Positions 44,526-56,009 of a stretch of DNA of 64,000 nt are shown here, one piece after another. A program made the translations under genes and the position numbers. The notes below the pieces were generated by a model. It saw only the letters and a program-made list of their open reading frames with translations. It was not told where the DNA came from and ran no database searches. The DNA is from Laguncularia racemosa (taxonomy: Eukaryota > Streptophyta > Magnoliopsida > Myrtales > Combretaceae): contig JBBMOL010000039.1 in assembly GCA_037954665.1 (NCBI GenBank), forward strand, positions 4,154,001-4,218,000. The letters run 5' to 3'. Within the stretch, counting starts at the first letter, position 1; every line of letters starts with the position of its first letter.

Positions 44526-47500
44526 TCTACATATAAACAAATCCAATCACAGGGAATAAGTAAACATGAAAGCATGTCATACACGGTGAATCAAACATCT
44601 AATATAAAAGAAAGGTGAAAAGCTTTCAGATGTGGTTGGAGAGCTCGTACCATTGTTGAACCTTTTTGAACTCAGTCAGGACAGGGTAAATGTTCTCAAA
44701 AGCGGTGTAAATTTCATCTCTCACCTAAAACATCATGTTAAATGTTTTTTAGTACAATCAATTACATGAGAAGCATACATATAAGTGGAAGTTGTCAGAT
44801 CCAGCAACTGTTACCCATCTTCAAGCAGTGCTACTGCTTTGTCAAGTTTCTTTCTATCAATTTAGACTTAGGTTACTGTATTGCCACCATGTGGGTAATG
44901 TAACTCTAAAGGGTTGATAAAACTAAAAAAAAAATAGGTAAAAGAACAGAAAGATAGGCAGCATGCTAGACCATCCAGCCAATAAACCTAAGAAATGGCC
45001 TAAAAATAACAGATGGCAGGGAAAACTTTACATCACCTTTGCTCCAGTGAGCACAATTTTTCCTGACACGAAAATCAGAAGCACTATCTTTGGTTGCTTC
45101 ATGCGATAGATCAGACCAGGAAAGAGTTCTGGTTCATACTGCATCATTATGAAACCGGATAAGTCATATACCCCCCACCACAACAAAGAACCCAACTAAA
45201 GCACCACAAGACCTGGCAATTAATGGTAGCACTTTACAAACTTACAATGGTCAACCATACAGCCATCATTTTTTTAATATATCCTCAAGAAAAACAAGCT
45301 TCCAATTTACAATTTTATATTACTCATGTAAGTACAACTTGCAACTTGCTGCAAGTATGAAACACAAAGTGCAGTATAATAAGGCTCACAATTATGACAT
45401 TTACAGATCAGAATCTTTCATTTTGGGGTTAATGGAGGGACCCTGCCCAAACTGGACCACCTCTCACAAGGCATATGAACCAACTACAAAACCATGCACC
45501 TGTATAGTTTATGCTATGTAGATAGCCCAAGGACTGTCCATGGTTAGTTTTTAACCATGACCTCGCGCAAGTCATCATGACTGTTCCTAGGAAATGTACC
45601 TCAAAAGATATACATTAGATTGGTGCAAAGAAAAGGCCATGTGTTATGGTGCATGTTATTGGGAGTAGTTGGTGCAGCCTATTAAGAATAGCTAGTTCTC
45701 CCTTGTTTTATTTTCATGTGTAACTGTGCAGTGTAGGACAGATTTTGGATTTATTCTGTGTAATTAAGACAGATGTTGGGGTGCTCACTTTTTCCTGTGT
45801 AGTTAGGACAACTTTTACACTATCTTTGGGAAGAGGAAATAGGAGAGAAAGAAAGTGGGAGGAAAGAATTGAAAGGAGGGAAAGATTAGAGTATTTAATT
45901 CCTTCACACATGTACTTGTTTGTTTAGATGGAGGTAAGAAAAGGGAGAAAAATTAATTATTAAAAAGAACAAAAAAGTGATGTGGTGTCAAATTACTAAT
46001 AATTTTTTTTATTGGTTAGTACAACAGGAGAATGGGGATTCAAACGTGATTTGTCTCCTTGTAAGATCAATATTTATATCACTAAGTTGCAAGAGTCTTG
46101 ACTACTAAAACACCCATAAAAGTTAATAATTTAATTAATTATCAGGGACAATAAAAAATTGAATCACTTTTTTTTCAAATTCCCTCCACTTCTCTTCATT
46201 TTGAGGGGGAACACATTTTAGTGGAGCCATGGATTTGTTTCTACCCAACTCCATTCCTTTCTAATTTTCCATCTAACCGAACAATGGAAAATGAAACAAA
46301 TCCTCTCTAGTTCCTCCCTCTCCAATTCTTTCCCTCACCTTCATTCCAGACATAGTGTTAGGGTAAGTTTATTTGACAGTTTTTTTATGTGTCTTGGGGG
46401 ATATAGGCAGTTATTACATAATTGTATTCAAAATGTCTACAAACAAGAATGAGAAGTATCATTTCTAGAAAAAGCCCTTTTGTAAGAGAACTTGGATTCT
46501 CTTTCGAATTGACCCCTTTCTTCAACATCAGAGTTCTTTCAAATGATCCCTACATTTTGATACAAGAGCAGAAAGATATGGCGAAAATCTCATCCTTGCA
46601 GCAGCAATTTGAAGAGATCCTCACTTTGTGTAAGACTCATTGTCAAAGCAAAACAGCAGGAACTAGTCAGCATAACTGGAGATCCTTGCCCAGAACTTAA
46701 ATTCACAATGCAGCAAGAAATTTGGGTGAAGGCGGTAACACAGGGGGCCATCACAATGGTCCAAATACTGAAAATGGCATCTTTCCTAAAGATACCAAAC
46801 TGAATTTTCCCAGATTTAGGGGCAACTCAGATTCCTTAGCACGGCTAAAGCCTAAATCAATGTGATTGTTTCTTTCACCAATGCACCAATGCATTGGAAG
46901 TTGAATCGCACCAATGCAAGACCTGACGACTGCTATGAGTTATATGAATGCCAAGGATTTTCTCAAGATGAAGCTATAACAGAAAATAAGACAAAATTGG
47001 TAAATGCTACTTTTCATCAAGCTACCTATGTAAGGAGAATCACTTGATTCGAGTTTGAGAAGGGATGCAAGAAAGGGCCTTGTTATTATTGTGATGAGCC
47101 ATTTGTAGTGAGACACAATTGCAAACACCTCTTCTGGTTGGATGGAGTGGACAACAAAGAAGAAAACATGAACAAGGAGGAGGATCCAGAAATGCCCAAC
47201 CATCAAATCTAAGGGACTAATGTTAGGAGGCTGGTTGTAGGGGGACTTGGTTTGGACTATTAGGAATAGTAAGTTCTCATGTGTTTTATTTTCTCATGTT
47301 ATTTTCAATGCAGTGCAGTATGGGTGCTGATTTTTTTTTTTGTGCAATCAGGACAACTGTTAGTGTGCTGGGTTTTTTATGTGTAGTCAGGACAAGTGGT
47401 AGAATGCAGTTAATTAAGTGTTATTTTGGGTGCTTTGGAGATGTGGGCAAGTATCTTATGTATTTGTATTTAAATAACTGCAAATAAGAATGAGAAGCAA

Positions 47501-50500
47501 GCATTATTTCTAGAAAAGTTCTTTTGTAAGAAAACTTGGGTTGTCTCTTAAATTAACCTCTTTGTTAGAGACCATAGGTTTCTCTGTAACATCAAGCTTG
47601 GAGGTCCATTTGTCGGAACTAATGCAATTATGCCTCTTTTTCCCAATGAATAATGAAGACTGCCAATGCAATCCACCAATTTTTGACGAACTACTAATGT
47701 ACACTTGGGAAAAACTTACACTTGAAAAGGCACCATGGGAGTATGCAAGACCTTCAAGTCTAATGGGAAATCTAACATCACAGGAGCCAACAATGTTCTG
47801 GATCTTAAAATCCTGCATATCACAGCAACAAATAATACGCAGCTAATTTTTCTTAGGAAACAAACTAGAATTTGCAAAGAATGGTATAAGGTATACCTTA
47901 AACTTTGCAGGAAAACCAAGCTTTTGAATGATTCGAGCATACTGGAAGGACAAAAGGCAATGATGTCAAATTGAAGAAGATTTAGAAAGCAATGGCTTCT
48001 GTGCACAGCTAAAAATACGAAAGATTGTAAGAAGTAATAGAGAATTTAGACATACATGATATACAACTTATCCTGTAAACTAACCATACAAAAGACTTTT
48101 TTTGGGTAAAGGGATCATAAAGAAGCCTCAATTTTCTCTTCCTCCCCAAAGAAAAACCGATATCTAAAGCAAAGGAAAAAAAGGCCATCTGAGAATACCT
48201 TCCTCGCAGCTAGTTTTGAATCAGTCTCACTTTTGGCACCAGTGCAAACCTTAAACAGCAGAAATAATTGTTACAGTCAATGAGATGCACAAGAACCAAG
48301 TTTATCACTATGTTCAACATTTAGTTAGTCATCCATTTTCGGTAAGTGAATATAAATATGCATTTATTAGAAAATTACAAGTAGAGGGCAAACAGAATAT
48401 TGAGTCTCAAGCTTTTCACAAGAATAAAAATACTTACCATCTTGCCAGAGGCAAAGATCAGGGCTGTAGTTTTTGGTTCCCTTATTCTCATGATGACAGC
48501 AGCAAAACGCTGCAATAATTAATTAGAATAATTAATGTCATCTATCAACTCCTATGTAAGATTCATGGACATAATACTGATGTCAACACAAGTTACAAGA
48601 CAGAAAGGAAAAAAAAAAAAAAAAGAAGAAGAAGAAGAAAACAACAGCAACAACCATGATAACAACAATGGTCATGGAGGTACAAATCCATATACAACAA
48701 AGCCTGGAGGCTTTTGGAAAGAGGAAATCCAATTTTAGGTGGTGTCTCAAATCATTTGCAAGAATGTTCTATTGACCTAAGACAAGGCTTGCCAAGCATA
48801 CGACCATTTCCCATTCACTTGAGACTACACAAATCTGCTAAAAGGCTCAACAAGCAAACTCCTCATAACAATAGAACAAATTAAGTGAAGCCTCAAACTA
48901 GGATGACAAAAGCAAGTTCCAAAATCAAACAACAAGCAAACTCATAACTACCTTCGGGTTGTATTCTGCATTACGAGCTTGCAACGCAATGGCTTTTAAT
49001 TCCAACTTGCAATCCAGATTGACAGTTGAAACAATATTCCTATTCAACGCAAAACATCAATATAATGATAAAAAATACAAACTTCAGATATCTGGATGTT
49101 GAATATGCTTGACACAATAACATGTAGCAATCAGGGAAAAGGAGAGGAAAAAAAAGGAACTTCCATAAAGCAGTTTAAGTTATTCTCTGCTATTGTAAGG
49201 AGTAATAGTTGCAACTTTTAGCCCATCTTTAATTCTACCCGAGTCCAAACTAGAGAAAAACCAGATTTTATTGCCTAACCAAGGGACCACTAGAGTCTGA
49301 GTAACTAAAATGTCACGTTATTCAATTTGTATTCATGCTCTGTTTTTGTTTTTTTTCCCAATTCCAGAACTTGAACTTCCTATGACACTCCGTGCTAGAG
49401 CCTTTATCTAAATGATGATAACATGGGGATTGTTCTGGATTAGTACAGCATAAGTGGCAACCCAATTTGGCACTTCGACCAAGCTCCATTCCCATTTAAT
49501 TGAAAGATACTAACATGGACCATTTTACTAACAAGTTGGATTTCTGCAAACAAAGACAAATTATAGACACTGCTAATGTAATTATCCCCCTAAATCAATG
49601 ATATAACAGTATGCATAGATGCACCTAAGGAAACTTAGATTACACCACCAGAAGAAGACATCTTTTCAGAGATTAGCCCAAAGACATACCAAAGCACTTA
49701 TCCCTATTTGCCAAGACAATAGTGCCAATACAGATAGAAACTATACCCACATCAGGAATTCTAATCAACACAACATTCAGACAATTTTTCTCATCCAGAA
49801 GTTTTCTTAGTTTGCTAAGCTTCTTGACATGTCTAATGTATGATTAACTGCCCTAGCAAAATGCTTTCTGCCTATGAAAGAATCCTTTCTTAATGGTAAT
49901 GCCGATAAAGTTATACTCCTAAAAAACCAGATCCTTGAACCAGACAGAAAAACTATACTAACATAAAGGGTTTTTTTTTTTCCCTGTAATTAAAAATTAA
50001 ACTTCATTGACAGTAGGAAGACATGTACACAAGGCCATCTGAAGACGAAAGTGGGGTAGCAAGCTACGCACATAAAAATGAGTACAAACTCAAAAGACAC
50101 TAGACTAAAGTCTCAATAGTACAATCACAAGCATTACAAGGGCCTCTCAGCAAGAAAAACTATCAGTCACTATGAGAGCAAAGTTTTTTTCGGTTAATTA
50201 TGAGAGCGAAGTTTGGAATAGGCAAGAATTTATTAGCTAATAGCAAAGGGCGGGTACAATGATTTCCCAGACGAAAAGAGTTTCCATACTAACATAAAGT
50301 TTTCGGCGTCCTGCATCTGTTCATATTCAAAAACTAGCGAAAACTATTTGCTAAGTTCTATTTGAGTTAACAGGGTTCTTCGAAGATTTTAAGCATTCAC
50401 AGAGTAAAGAGACGGGTGGGAAACATACTGAAGTATGGGAACTATGCCAGAGGGATGTTTGGATAAATCAACCGGATTACTCCCTTCAAGACCTCCTTGT

Positions 50501-50508
50501 CCCTCCAT
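44526..50508 (-). CDS. TBP: TATA-box-binding protein (TBP)
   Basis: Nine exons on the minus strand: 50429-50508 (ATG 50508), 48952-49039, 48438-48509, 48199-48249, 47897-47941, 47720-47812, 45037-45138, 44652-44724 plus 44651, and a last exon starting 44526. All junctions are GT/AG. The product is about 201 residues, the usual plant TBP size: a short N-terminus ([20 protein letters not shown]) and two TBP saddle repeats, the first from [12 protein letters not shown] to [10 protein letters not shown], the second from [20 protein letters not shown] to the end. DNA-intercalating Phe residues sit in [16 protein letters not shown] and [16 protein letters not shown]. It nucleates TFIID and also serves Pol I and Pol III. 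The stop TGA is split by intron 8 (TG at 44652-44651, A at 44526). Without that splice the protein would gain about eight residues and stop at 44626. Intron 6 holds two transposable elements. Confidence 0.95.
45818..46357. mobile_element. 540-bp CACTA-type miniature element
   Basis: The left end reads CACTATCTTTGGGAAGAGG and the complement of the right end reads CACTATGTCTGGAATGAAGG. Both begin with CACTA, and the inverted similarity continues through AAAGAATTG-A-AGGGAGG. TTA lies on both sides (45815-45817 and 46358-46360), the 3-bp TSD expected of CACTA elements. It contains no transposase. It splits the 5' LTR of the Gypsy remnant, and removing it realigns that LTR with its partner. Confidence 0.72.
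46560..47215 (+). pseudogene. Gypsy gag remnant
   Basis: Fragments in shifting frames: [21 protein letters not shown] near 46565, [12 protein letters not shown] near 46800, and a zinc-knuckle-like [19 protein letters not shown] at 47080-47135 (CxxC...HxCK pattern of chromovirus-type Gag). Many stops. No protease, polymerase or integrase is present. Confidence 0.7.
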
Positions 50509-51139
50509 TGACTCTCTTTTCACTTGTCCGCCAAACAGCCCACAGTTACAAAAAGAGAAAAGGTAAAAAGAAAAAAGGAAAGCTTTCTATTCTTTTCTTT
50601 TCTTTCCCCTTTCCTTTTCTTTTTGGCTTTTGGGTATGACAACAACGCCCAAAACCACAAATCTTAATTTGGGTATTTGTTTATATAACCAAAAACACTA
50701 AAAACAAATTAGGGTTTCTAAAAAGAACAAAACTTGTTTAACCTATGTAGTTCTAACCTAATTGATATTTATCTTAGGATTCGGAACTAGGGTTTTGTAT
50801 ATATTTTACTAATCGTGATTCAATCGTGAAAAGTAATCGGCTTTTTAATCCAGATTGATGAATTAAACAAGGATCGATTACGAGATTAGATGAAAAAAAA
50901 AGGGGAGCTGTACACGAAGGACTCGAAATATGAGAACAGTCTGATCGGAGAAAAATCGACAAAGGAAGAAGAGGGAAAATTTTGAAAGAGAGGGTATTTT
51001 ATAGGTTTGTGATTCAAAGAGATCGAAAAGGCTGTAAAAAGATGAGATCTTGAGGGGTTCTGAGGTCGTGATTGAGAGAGAGAGTAATGTCGGATGACTG
51101 ACAGATGAGCTGGAATTAGTCCGCGGATGGGAGCGGAGG
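50509..51139 (-). other. TBP 5' untranslated region and leader
   Basis: In transcript sense this is pyrimidine-rich, with a CT repeat around 51078-51090 and long C/T runs near 50580-50630. No open frame of note. The length (about 630 bp) allows a leader intron, but I could not define one. Confidence 0.55.
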
Positions 51140-51147
51140 TATATATA
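51140..51147 (-). promoter_or_regulatory. TATA box of the TBP gene
   Basis: TATATATA on the minus strand, preceded by CTC and followed by CCTCCGCTCC, the most GC-rich and promoter-like context upstream of the TBP leader. The transcription start would be about 30 bases downstream, near 51110. Confidence 0.6.
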
Positions 51148-51149
51148 GA

Positions 51150-53541
51150 GACTGACTGGGGTAGTCGGTAAATGACCTGCGTTACCTGCTATGGCCGGTC
51201 ACACTTTCGCAACTATAATAATTCCTCTATTTTGTATTTTCCCCCACTTAATTTTAAGACTTATATTTTACGTCTTCTCCACTAAAATGAAATAAAACTA
51301 GAAAAGAATAATAATTATTTTAGTTAATTATTAGAGATATTTTTTAAATAAAATTTATATTTTATGAACATCTTTGAAAACGAAAAGAATAAAATTTTTT
51401 TATCTATTTCACACTATATAAAATTGACATTTCTTATACTATAATCAAACAATGGAATAACTATTATATAGTAATAAAGATAAATTAATAATTCCATTCT
51501 AGTAAACCAAACGCATTGTTAAGAAATTTTATATGATCCCATCTATATTTTTAATATGAGTAGTCTAGCCTTTAATCTCATCATTAATTTATGTCCTAAC
51601 AATGAAAATTTAATAATGATTAATAGTGAAAATTTAATATACTTAAATTAACAATCTAATTAAATGCTGAATTAGTGTCATTAAAATTATAGACAAGACT
51701 GTAAAAAGTCCCTTAATCACTTTTTTTTTTAATTAAGAAAGAAATCAAAAATCAAATACAATAAAATTGCCGCATTTGATAAAGTTTAAAGTTGAATAAA
51801 ATGGAATTAAGTAGAACAACAAGCATTATTTGTCATCGTGAATTGCAATCCATAATAATAAAGAAAAAGTATGCATTTAGTCCTCAATATTTACCTATTT
51901 GTTTATTTGATTTTTTAACTTTTTTTTCTTTATTTAAGTCTTTAATATTTTCAAAATTTTATAAAAATAGGATTTTTATTAAGTATATTAAATTTTCTAC
52001 ATATATATATATATATTACCTTCCAATTAGCCTTACATTAGTTGGCTAAGGTGGCTACAAGTTTTTCCAGCCCCTTTCTTACATTTAATAGTTACTTTTG
52101 TATTTTATTATTTTTTCTTATATTATATTATTATTTATATTTAATTTAAATTTTTATCATATTATATAAATAAATATATTTAATATTATCATTTTATAAA
52201 TTTAATTATTGTGAACCAATTTGAAATTGATATGTGTTATAGATAAATGAAAAACTTAATAGATTTGATAAAATTTTCTTTTATTATTCAGTTTTGAAAA
52301 AGTTGATAATTCAAATAGAAAAAAAAATTGATGATTCAAATAAAACAGTAGATAAACGTTAATAACTAAAAGCATAAATATCCCTAATAATAATGACTCC
52401 TCTTTTCGAATTTTATTTTAAGCTTATTTCTTAAACACTTATTGAAAATAAAATTCAATAAAACTTTTACATTTGATAGGGTTTGAAAATGAATAAAGTG
52501 GAATCAAATAGAACCATAAACATTGCTATAACCAATCATTGCACTTCTGTAGTAATAAAACTTCTCTATTTTGTATTTTCCAAATTTTATTTTAAGCTTC
52601 CTTTTTATTTGCTTAATAATCGTAAAATTGTCACGCAATATGCATCACAAGATCTAGAATTTAATAAAACTGAGTAAAAAGAAGGATATACATTATCTAT
52701 CATTGCTAGTTACACTTCTACAATATTAATAACTCTTCTATTTTGTATTTACCAAATTATATTATAAGTTTCTTTATGAATAACTTACCATATATTTTTA
52801 AGTTTCTTTATAAGTTTCTTAAAATGAAATAGAATTGGTGTTTGTGAATTTAGTAGGGAGGTAAGTAAACTTGTAAAACACTAAGAAAGAATGAACTATG
52901 GGAGTGCTGGAGTTGTCCAATGTTTAAGTTAAAATGCTAAGTGAAAGTTAACAGATAGCTAGAAAAATAGCTAAGAGGCTAAAAGGTTCAAATCCTTTTA
53001 CTAGTAAACGAATTTGTGTATTTATAGGTAACATTGATATGCAATTATCCTTGAAGAATGTGGGGCGCATCCATAGCCACAAGTTTAGGGTGTTCAAGTA
53101 GTAGGAGAGTGAGCGACTTAGTCTATAACAAGTCTTATCTGTAATTGACTAGGTCAAGGAGCCGTGGGTAACAAAGTCAAGACTTCACCTGAGCTCGTGA
53201 TCAAGCTTCCTAAGTGAGACCTAAACCCATAATTAAGATGACCTATCAATAAGAATGAAATTAAATAGAGTTATATGCATCATCTACTATTGCTAGTCAC
53301 ATTTATGCAACTCTAATTTGTATTTTCCAAATTTTATTATAAGTTTCTTTTTGAATTACTTTCTACAAATAAAATTGTCACGCTTGTTATAGAATTGAAT
53401 AAAATGGAATAGAATGAATTGAGTGAAATAAGCAATGGAATGACAATTTCTTCCTTGTATGATTTTTTATTCCAATAAATTGTTTAGTAGCAGAAATGTA
53501 TATACATACATGCATACATACATACATACATACATATATAT
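51150..53541. other. AT-rich intergenic DNA with dispersed short direct repeats
   Basis: No gene is recognised. A segment of about 60-110 bp containing CTCTATTTTGTATTTTCCAA and TTTTATT-TAAG recurs in the same orientation near 51185-51265, 52380-52425 (partial), 52490-52605, 52650-52775 and 53265-53355. It often follows GGAAT-AAATAGA and ATTGCTAGTCACAC words. Simple TA and TACA tracts occur at 51995-52016 and 53503-53540. Confidence 0.65.
53503..53541. repeat. TACA microsatellite at the LTR insertion site
   Basis: About nine imperfect tetranucleotide repeats, directly abutting the left end of the Tat-element LTR at 53542. Confidence 0.9.
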
Positions 53542-55611
53542 TGTCGAGTCTAATTTTTGAATTTCCCATTCCTAATCCGATTTAGACTAGACCCTATGCT
53601 CATCTAATATAGATCATCGACTTGAGTTAGGAATTTCGTTTAATTTTGGAGTCGCCACCCCAACTGTTGTTAGAAAAGATTGAATTAAGACTAATGGAGC
53701 GGATTAGTCTTAATTTAGACCACTAGTCGTCGTGATTTCCTCTTCTCGTTTTGGTGAAAAGAGGAAAGGGAAAACCAGAGTTTCTAAGTTCGAAGGCTAA
53801 CCTATTAAAACCTTAAGGTTACCACCTAATCTCCTAAAATTTACTCCTTCTAGAAATGTCTTTTATTTTATTTCTATTGCCTTTTATTGTGTTTTTTGGT
53901 GGATTATTTTAGGAAAATGATTTTTTATTCATTTTATAGGTTGCCCCAGATGGGTGCCTACGTACCTGTTATTCAGGATCAAACAAGCCGTAGTTCGCTT
54001 TTCCTGAAAACTTTAAGTATGTTTGTGAATTTTAATTGTGAAACTTCTTTTTATTTATGTTTTTACCATTTTGGGATTTTTCTAAAAAATCTAAGCTTAA
54101 GCTTTATAATCTGATTTTTGAAAATAATTTTAAGGGAAAATATCAATTTTGGATTTATTTGAGAAAATGATTTTTCTAAGTGATAAAACTCATTTTTTTT
54201 CCATCTTTCAACTCATTTCTACTATTATAAATTTTTATTATTTTTTATTATTTTTTGTTAATTTTTAAATTTTTTTTAGTTTTTATTAATTTTTCATAAT
54301 TTTTATTTTTTATTAAAAAATTTCTCCTAGATTTTTATCTATCCTATTTTAAAATCTAAAATTTATTATCATTTTTCAAATATTTTTATAATTTTCTACA
54401 TTTTTATTATTTATTATTTTGATTATATTTTTGTTTTTTATATTATTAAATCCTAAAAAATCTAATTTCTAACATTTTTCTATTTATTGAAATATAAATA
54501 ACAAATAACAAATAAGTAAATAAATAACAAATAAGTAAATAAATTAATTCGGAATAAATAAAATAAACCAAATAAATAAACAAACAAAAATATTAAAAAA
54601 AATCAGAAAATCCGACTTACCTAGATCCAGGTCGGTACGCGAGTCGGGTCGGGTCGGGTCGATCTGATGCGGCGGCGGGGAGTGCTCGTTAACGGCGTTC
54701 CAGCGGCCTTCTTCAGCGGTTGAGGTGTTGAATCCTAGGTTATCGAGGGTGAGGAATCCAATGGTGGCGGTGGTTTACTTCAGAAATGCCTCCTGGTGGT
54801 TGCCTAACTCTTGCTCGGCGGTCGCGGCTTTGAAAAACTCCAGCAGACTTTGATTCTCTCTTTTCTCTCACTGTCTCTCGCTTTTGATCTGTGTTCTAGC
54901 TTCCTCCCTTCCTCCTCTATTTATAGCCGCTCACAAACTCCTCTGGATAAGCTCAAATCCTCGATTTGGATAAATCTGAATTTTTCCGTTTTTTAGATTT
55001 GAGTTCATCTAACCTATTTGATGCCGATTCGTTGTGATCTCGTGATTTAACTAGATAATTCGGTTTTAGATTGATTGAAATCCAAAAAGATTTGAAGAAA
55101 TCCAGCAATTTTGACCTCATTAGACTTCTACCGGATTTTTCTCCAGCTAGGCTCGAGGAAGAAGATGACCACATGCGAGGCACGTGTTTCCTCTCGGCCA
55201 ATCGCATGCTGCCACGTGGCAGCTCTAGGGAAAATAAGAGAAAAAATTTTCGAGCGCACGCGGGGGGATTCGAACTCGGGACCTCAGGCGTTTCCACACA
55301 TTTCAGGCGCACACACGAGCCAGCTGAGCTGGCCCAATTTCCCAATTTTAATTATTTCGCAAATTGTATATATGCAATGCAATTTTTCCATTTTTTTGTA
55401 TTTTTTGGAATTTCAAAAATTTGTAAAAATTATTTATTCCTCATTATTGCCATTTCTGAAATTAGTTTTTCAAAATTGATGTGCTTTTCTATTTATTTTT
55501 ATTTTTTGAATATTTTTACTATTTTTGCCAAATTAGAAAAATTGGGAAAAATTGAAAAAAAATTGAAAATTGATTATTATTGATTCTTAGGGCAAAAATG
55601 GAGTGTTTACA
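53542..55611 (-). repeat. 3' LTR of the Tat element
   Basis: In element sense it begins TGTAAACACTCC and ends GACTCGACA, about 2.07 kb. It is the same family as the solo LTR 10497-12553. A TATA box lies at 54918-54925 (minus) and a GGCGACTCC word near the end. A tRNA-like segment lies at 55264-55335. Confidence 0.92.
55264..55335 (-). other. tRNA-like A-box/B-box segment inside the Tat LTR
   Basis: In element sense CAGCTCAGCTGG (A-box consensus except for its first base) is followed 44 bases later by GTTCGAATCC, a full B box. Spacing and order match internal Pol III promoters of tRNA genes. The flanks do not form an acceptor stem that I can see, so this is a tRNA-derived or tRNA-mimicking module, not a tRNA gene. 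The solo LTR has a decayed counterpart at the same offset (about 275 bp from the LTR start). Confidence 0.6.
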
Positions 55612-55624
55612 ACTGTCCCTCTTT
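55612..55624 (-). promoter_or_regulatory. Polypurine tract of the Tat element
   Basis: AAAGAGGGACAGT in element sense, immediately before the 3' LTR; the expected primer for plus-strand DNA synthesis. Confidence 0.85.
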
Positions 55625-56009
55625 GTAGTAAAGTTTGAAAAACTTAACTATAAAGACAAGAAAGACACCATTTTTGGCCTCTTGATTAGATGACGTCTTG
55701 GTTTGGCTGGTTATTTGGAATTTGGTTTTTGGTAGGAAAATACTCCATGAGCTAATAATCCCACGAGTCTGAAATAGTCCTAAAAATCCAAAGTAATGTT
55801 CCCTCCCAAAAAGTGCTCTATGGGCTGACTAATTGGCGATAGGAAACATCTCAAGCATTGTTTAAGAATGTAGAATAACTGATGATAGGAAGCGTCTTAT
55901 CAAACTAGCAACCTTAAAGAGAAGATTATCTTAGAAAGCGCCCTTATGAGCTAGCCACCTGTCAACAGAAGCATCTGACTAGACTAGCGACTGTTTTGGA
56001 AAAATACCT
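55625..56009. other. 3' non-coding region of the Tat element
   Basis: Holds isolated, diverged copies of the AAAGTGCTC-GGGCTGACTAAT core that is amplified next door (for example 55810-55840 and 55940-55965). No coding signal. Confidence 0.6.

Larger units (their letters stand above)
45642..47571 (+). mobile_element. Gag-only Gypsy remnant in TBP intron 6
   Basis: Direct repeats at 45642-46527 and 47221-47571 share the series TATTA-GAATAG, TAGTTCTC-TGTTTTATTTT, AGAATGAGAAG and CTTTTGTAAGA; these are diverged LTRs. The left flank CCATG (45637-45641) and right flank CCATA (47572-47576) are a possible TSD. The interior (46528-47220) carries gag pieces only. The element lies antisense to TBP. The 5' LTR is itself interrupted by a CACTA-type element. 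Confidence 0.75.

Noticed and set aside
44626..44650. TBP ending at TGA 44626-44628 with eight extra residues
   Set aside because: Less likely than splicing, because the spliced form gives exactly the family's usual C-terminus with a proper GT/AG intron.
52980..53000. GGTTCAAATCC-like B box as part of a tRNA or SINE
   Set aside because: No matching A box at tRNA spacing upstream and no A-rich tail or TSD.
53537..55616. Right-hand LTR considered as a second solo LTR
   Set aside because: Flanking 5-mers TATAT and ACTGT do not match, and a polypurine tract plus integrase follow on the same strand, so it is the 3' LTR of a larger element.
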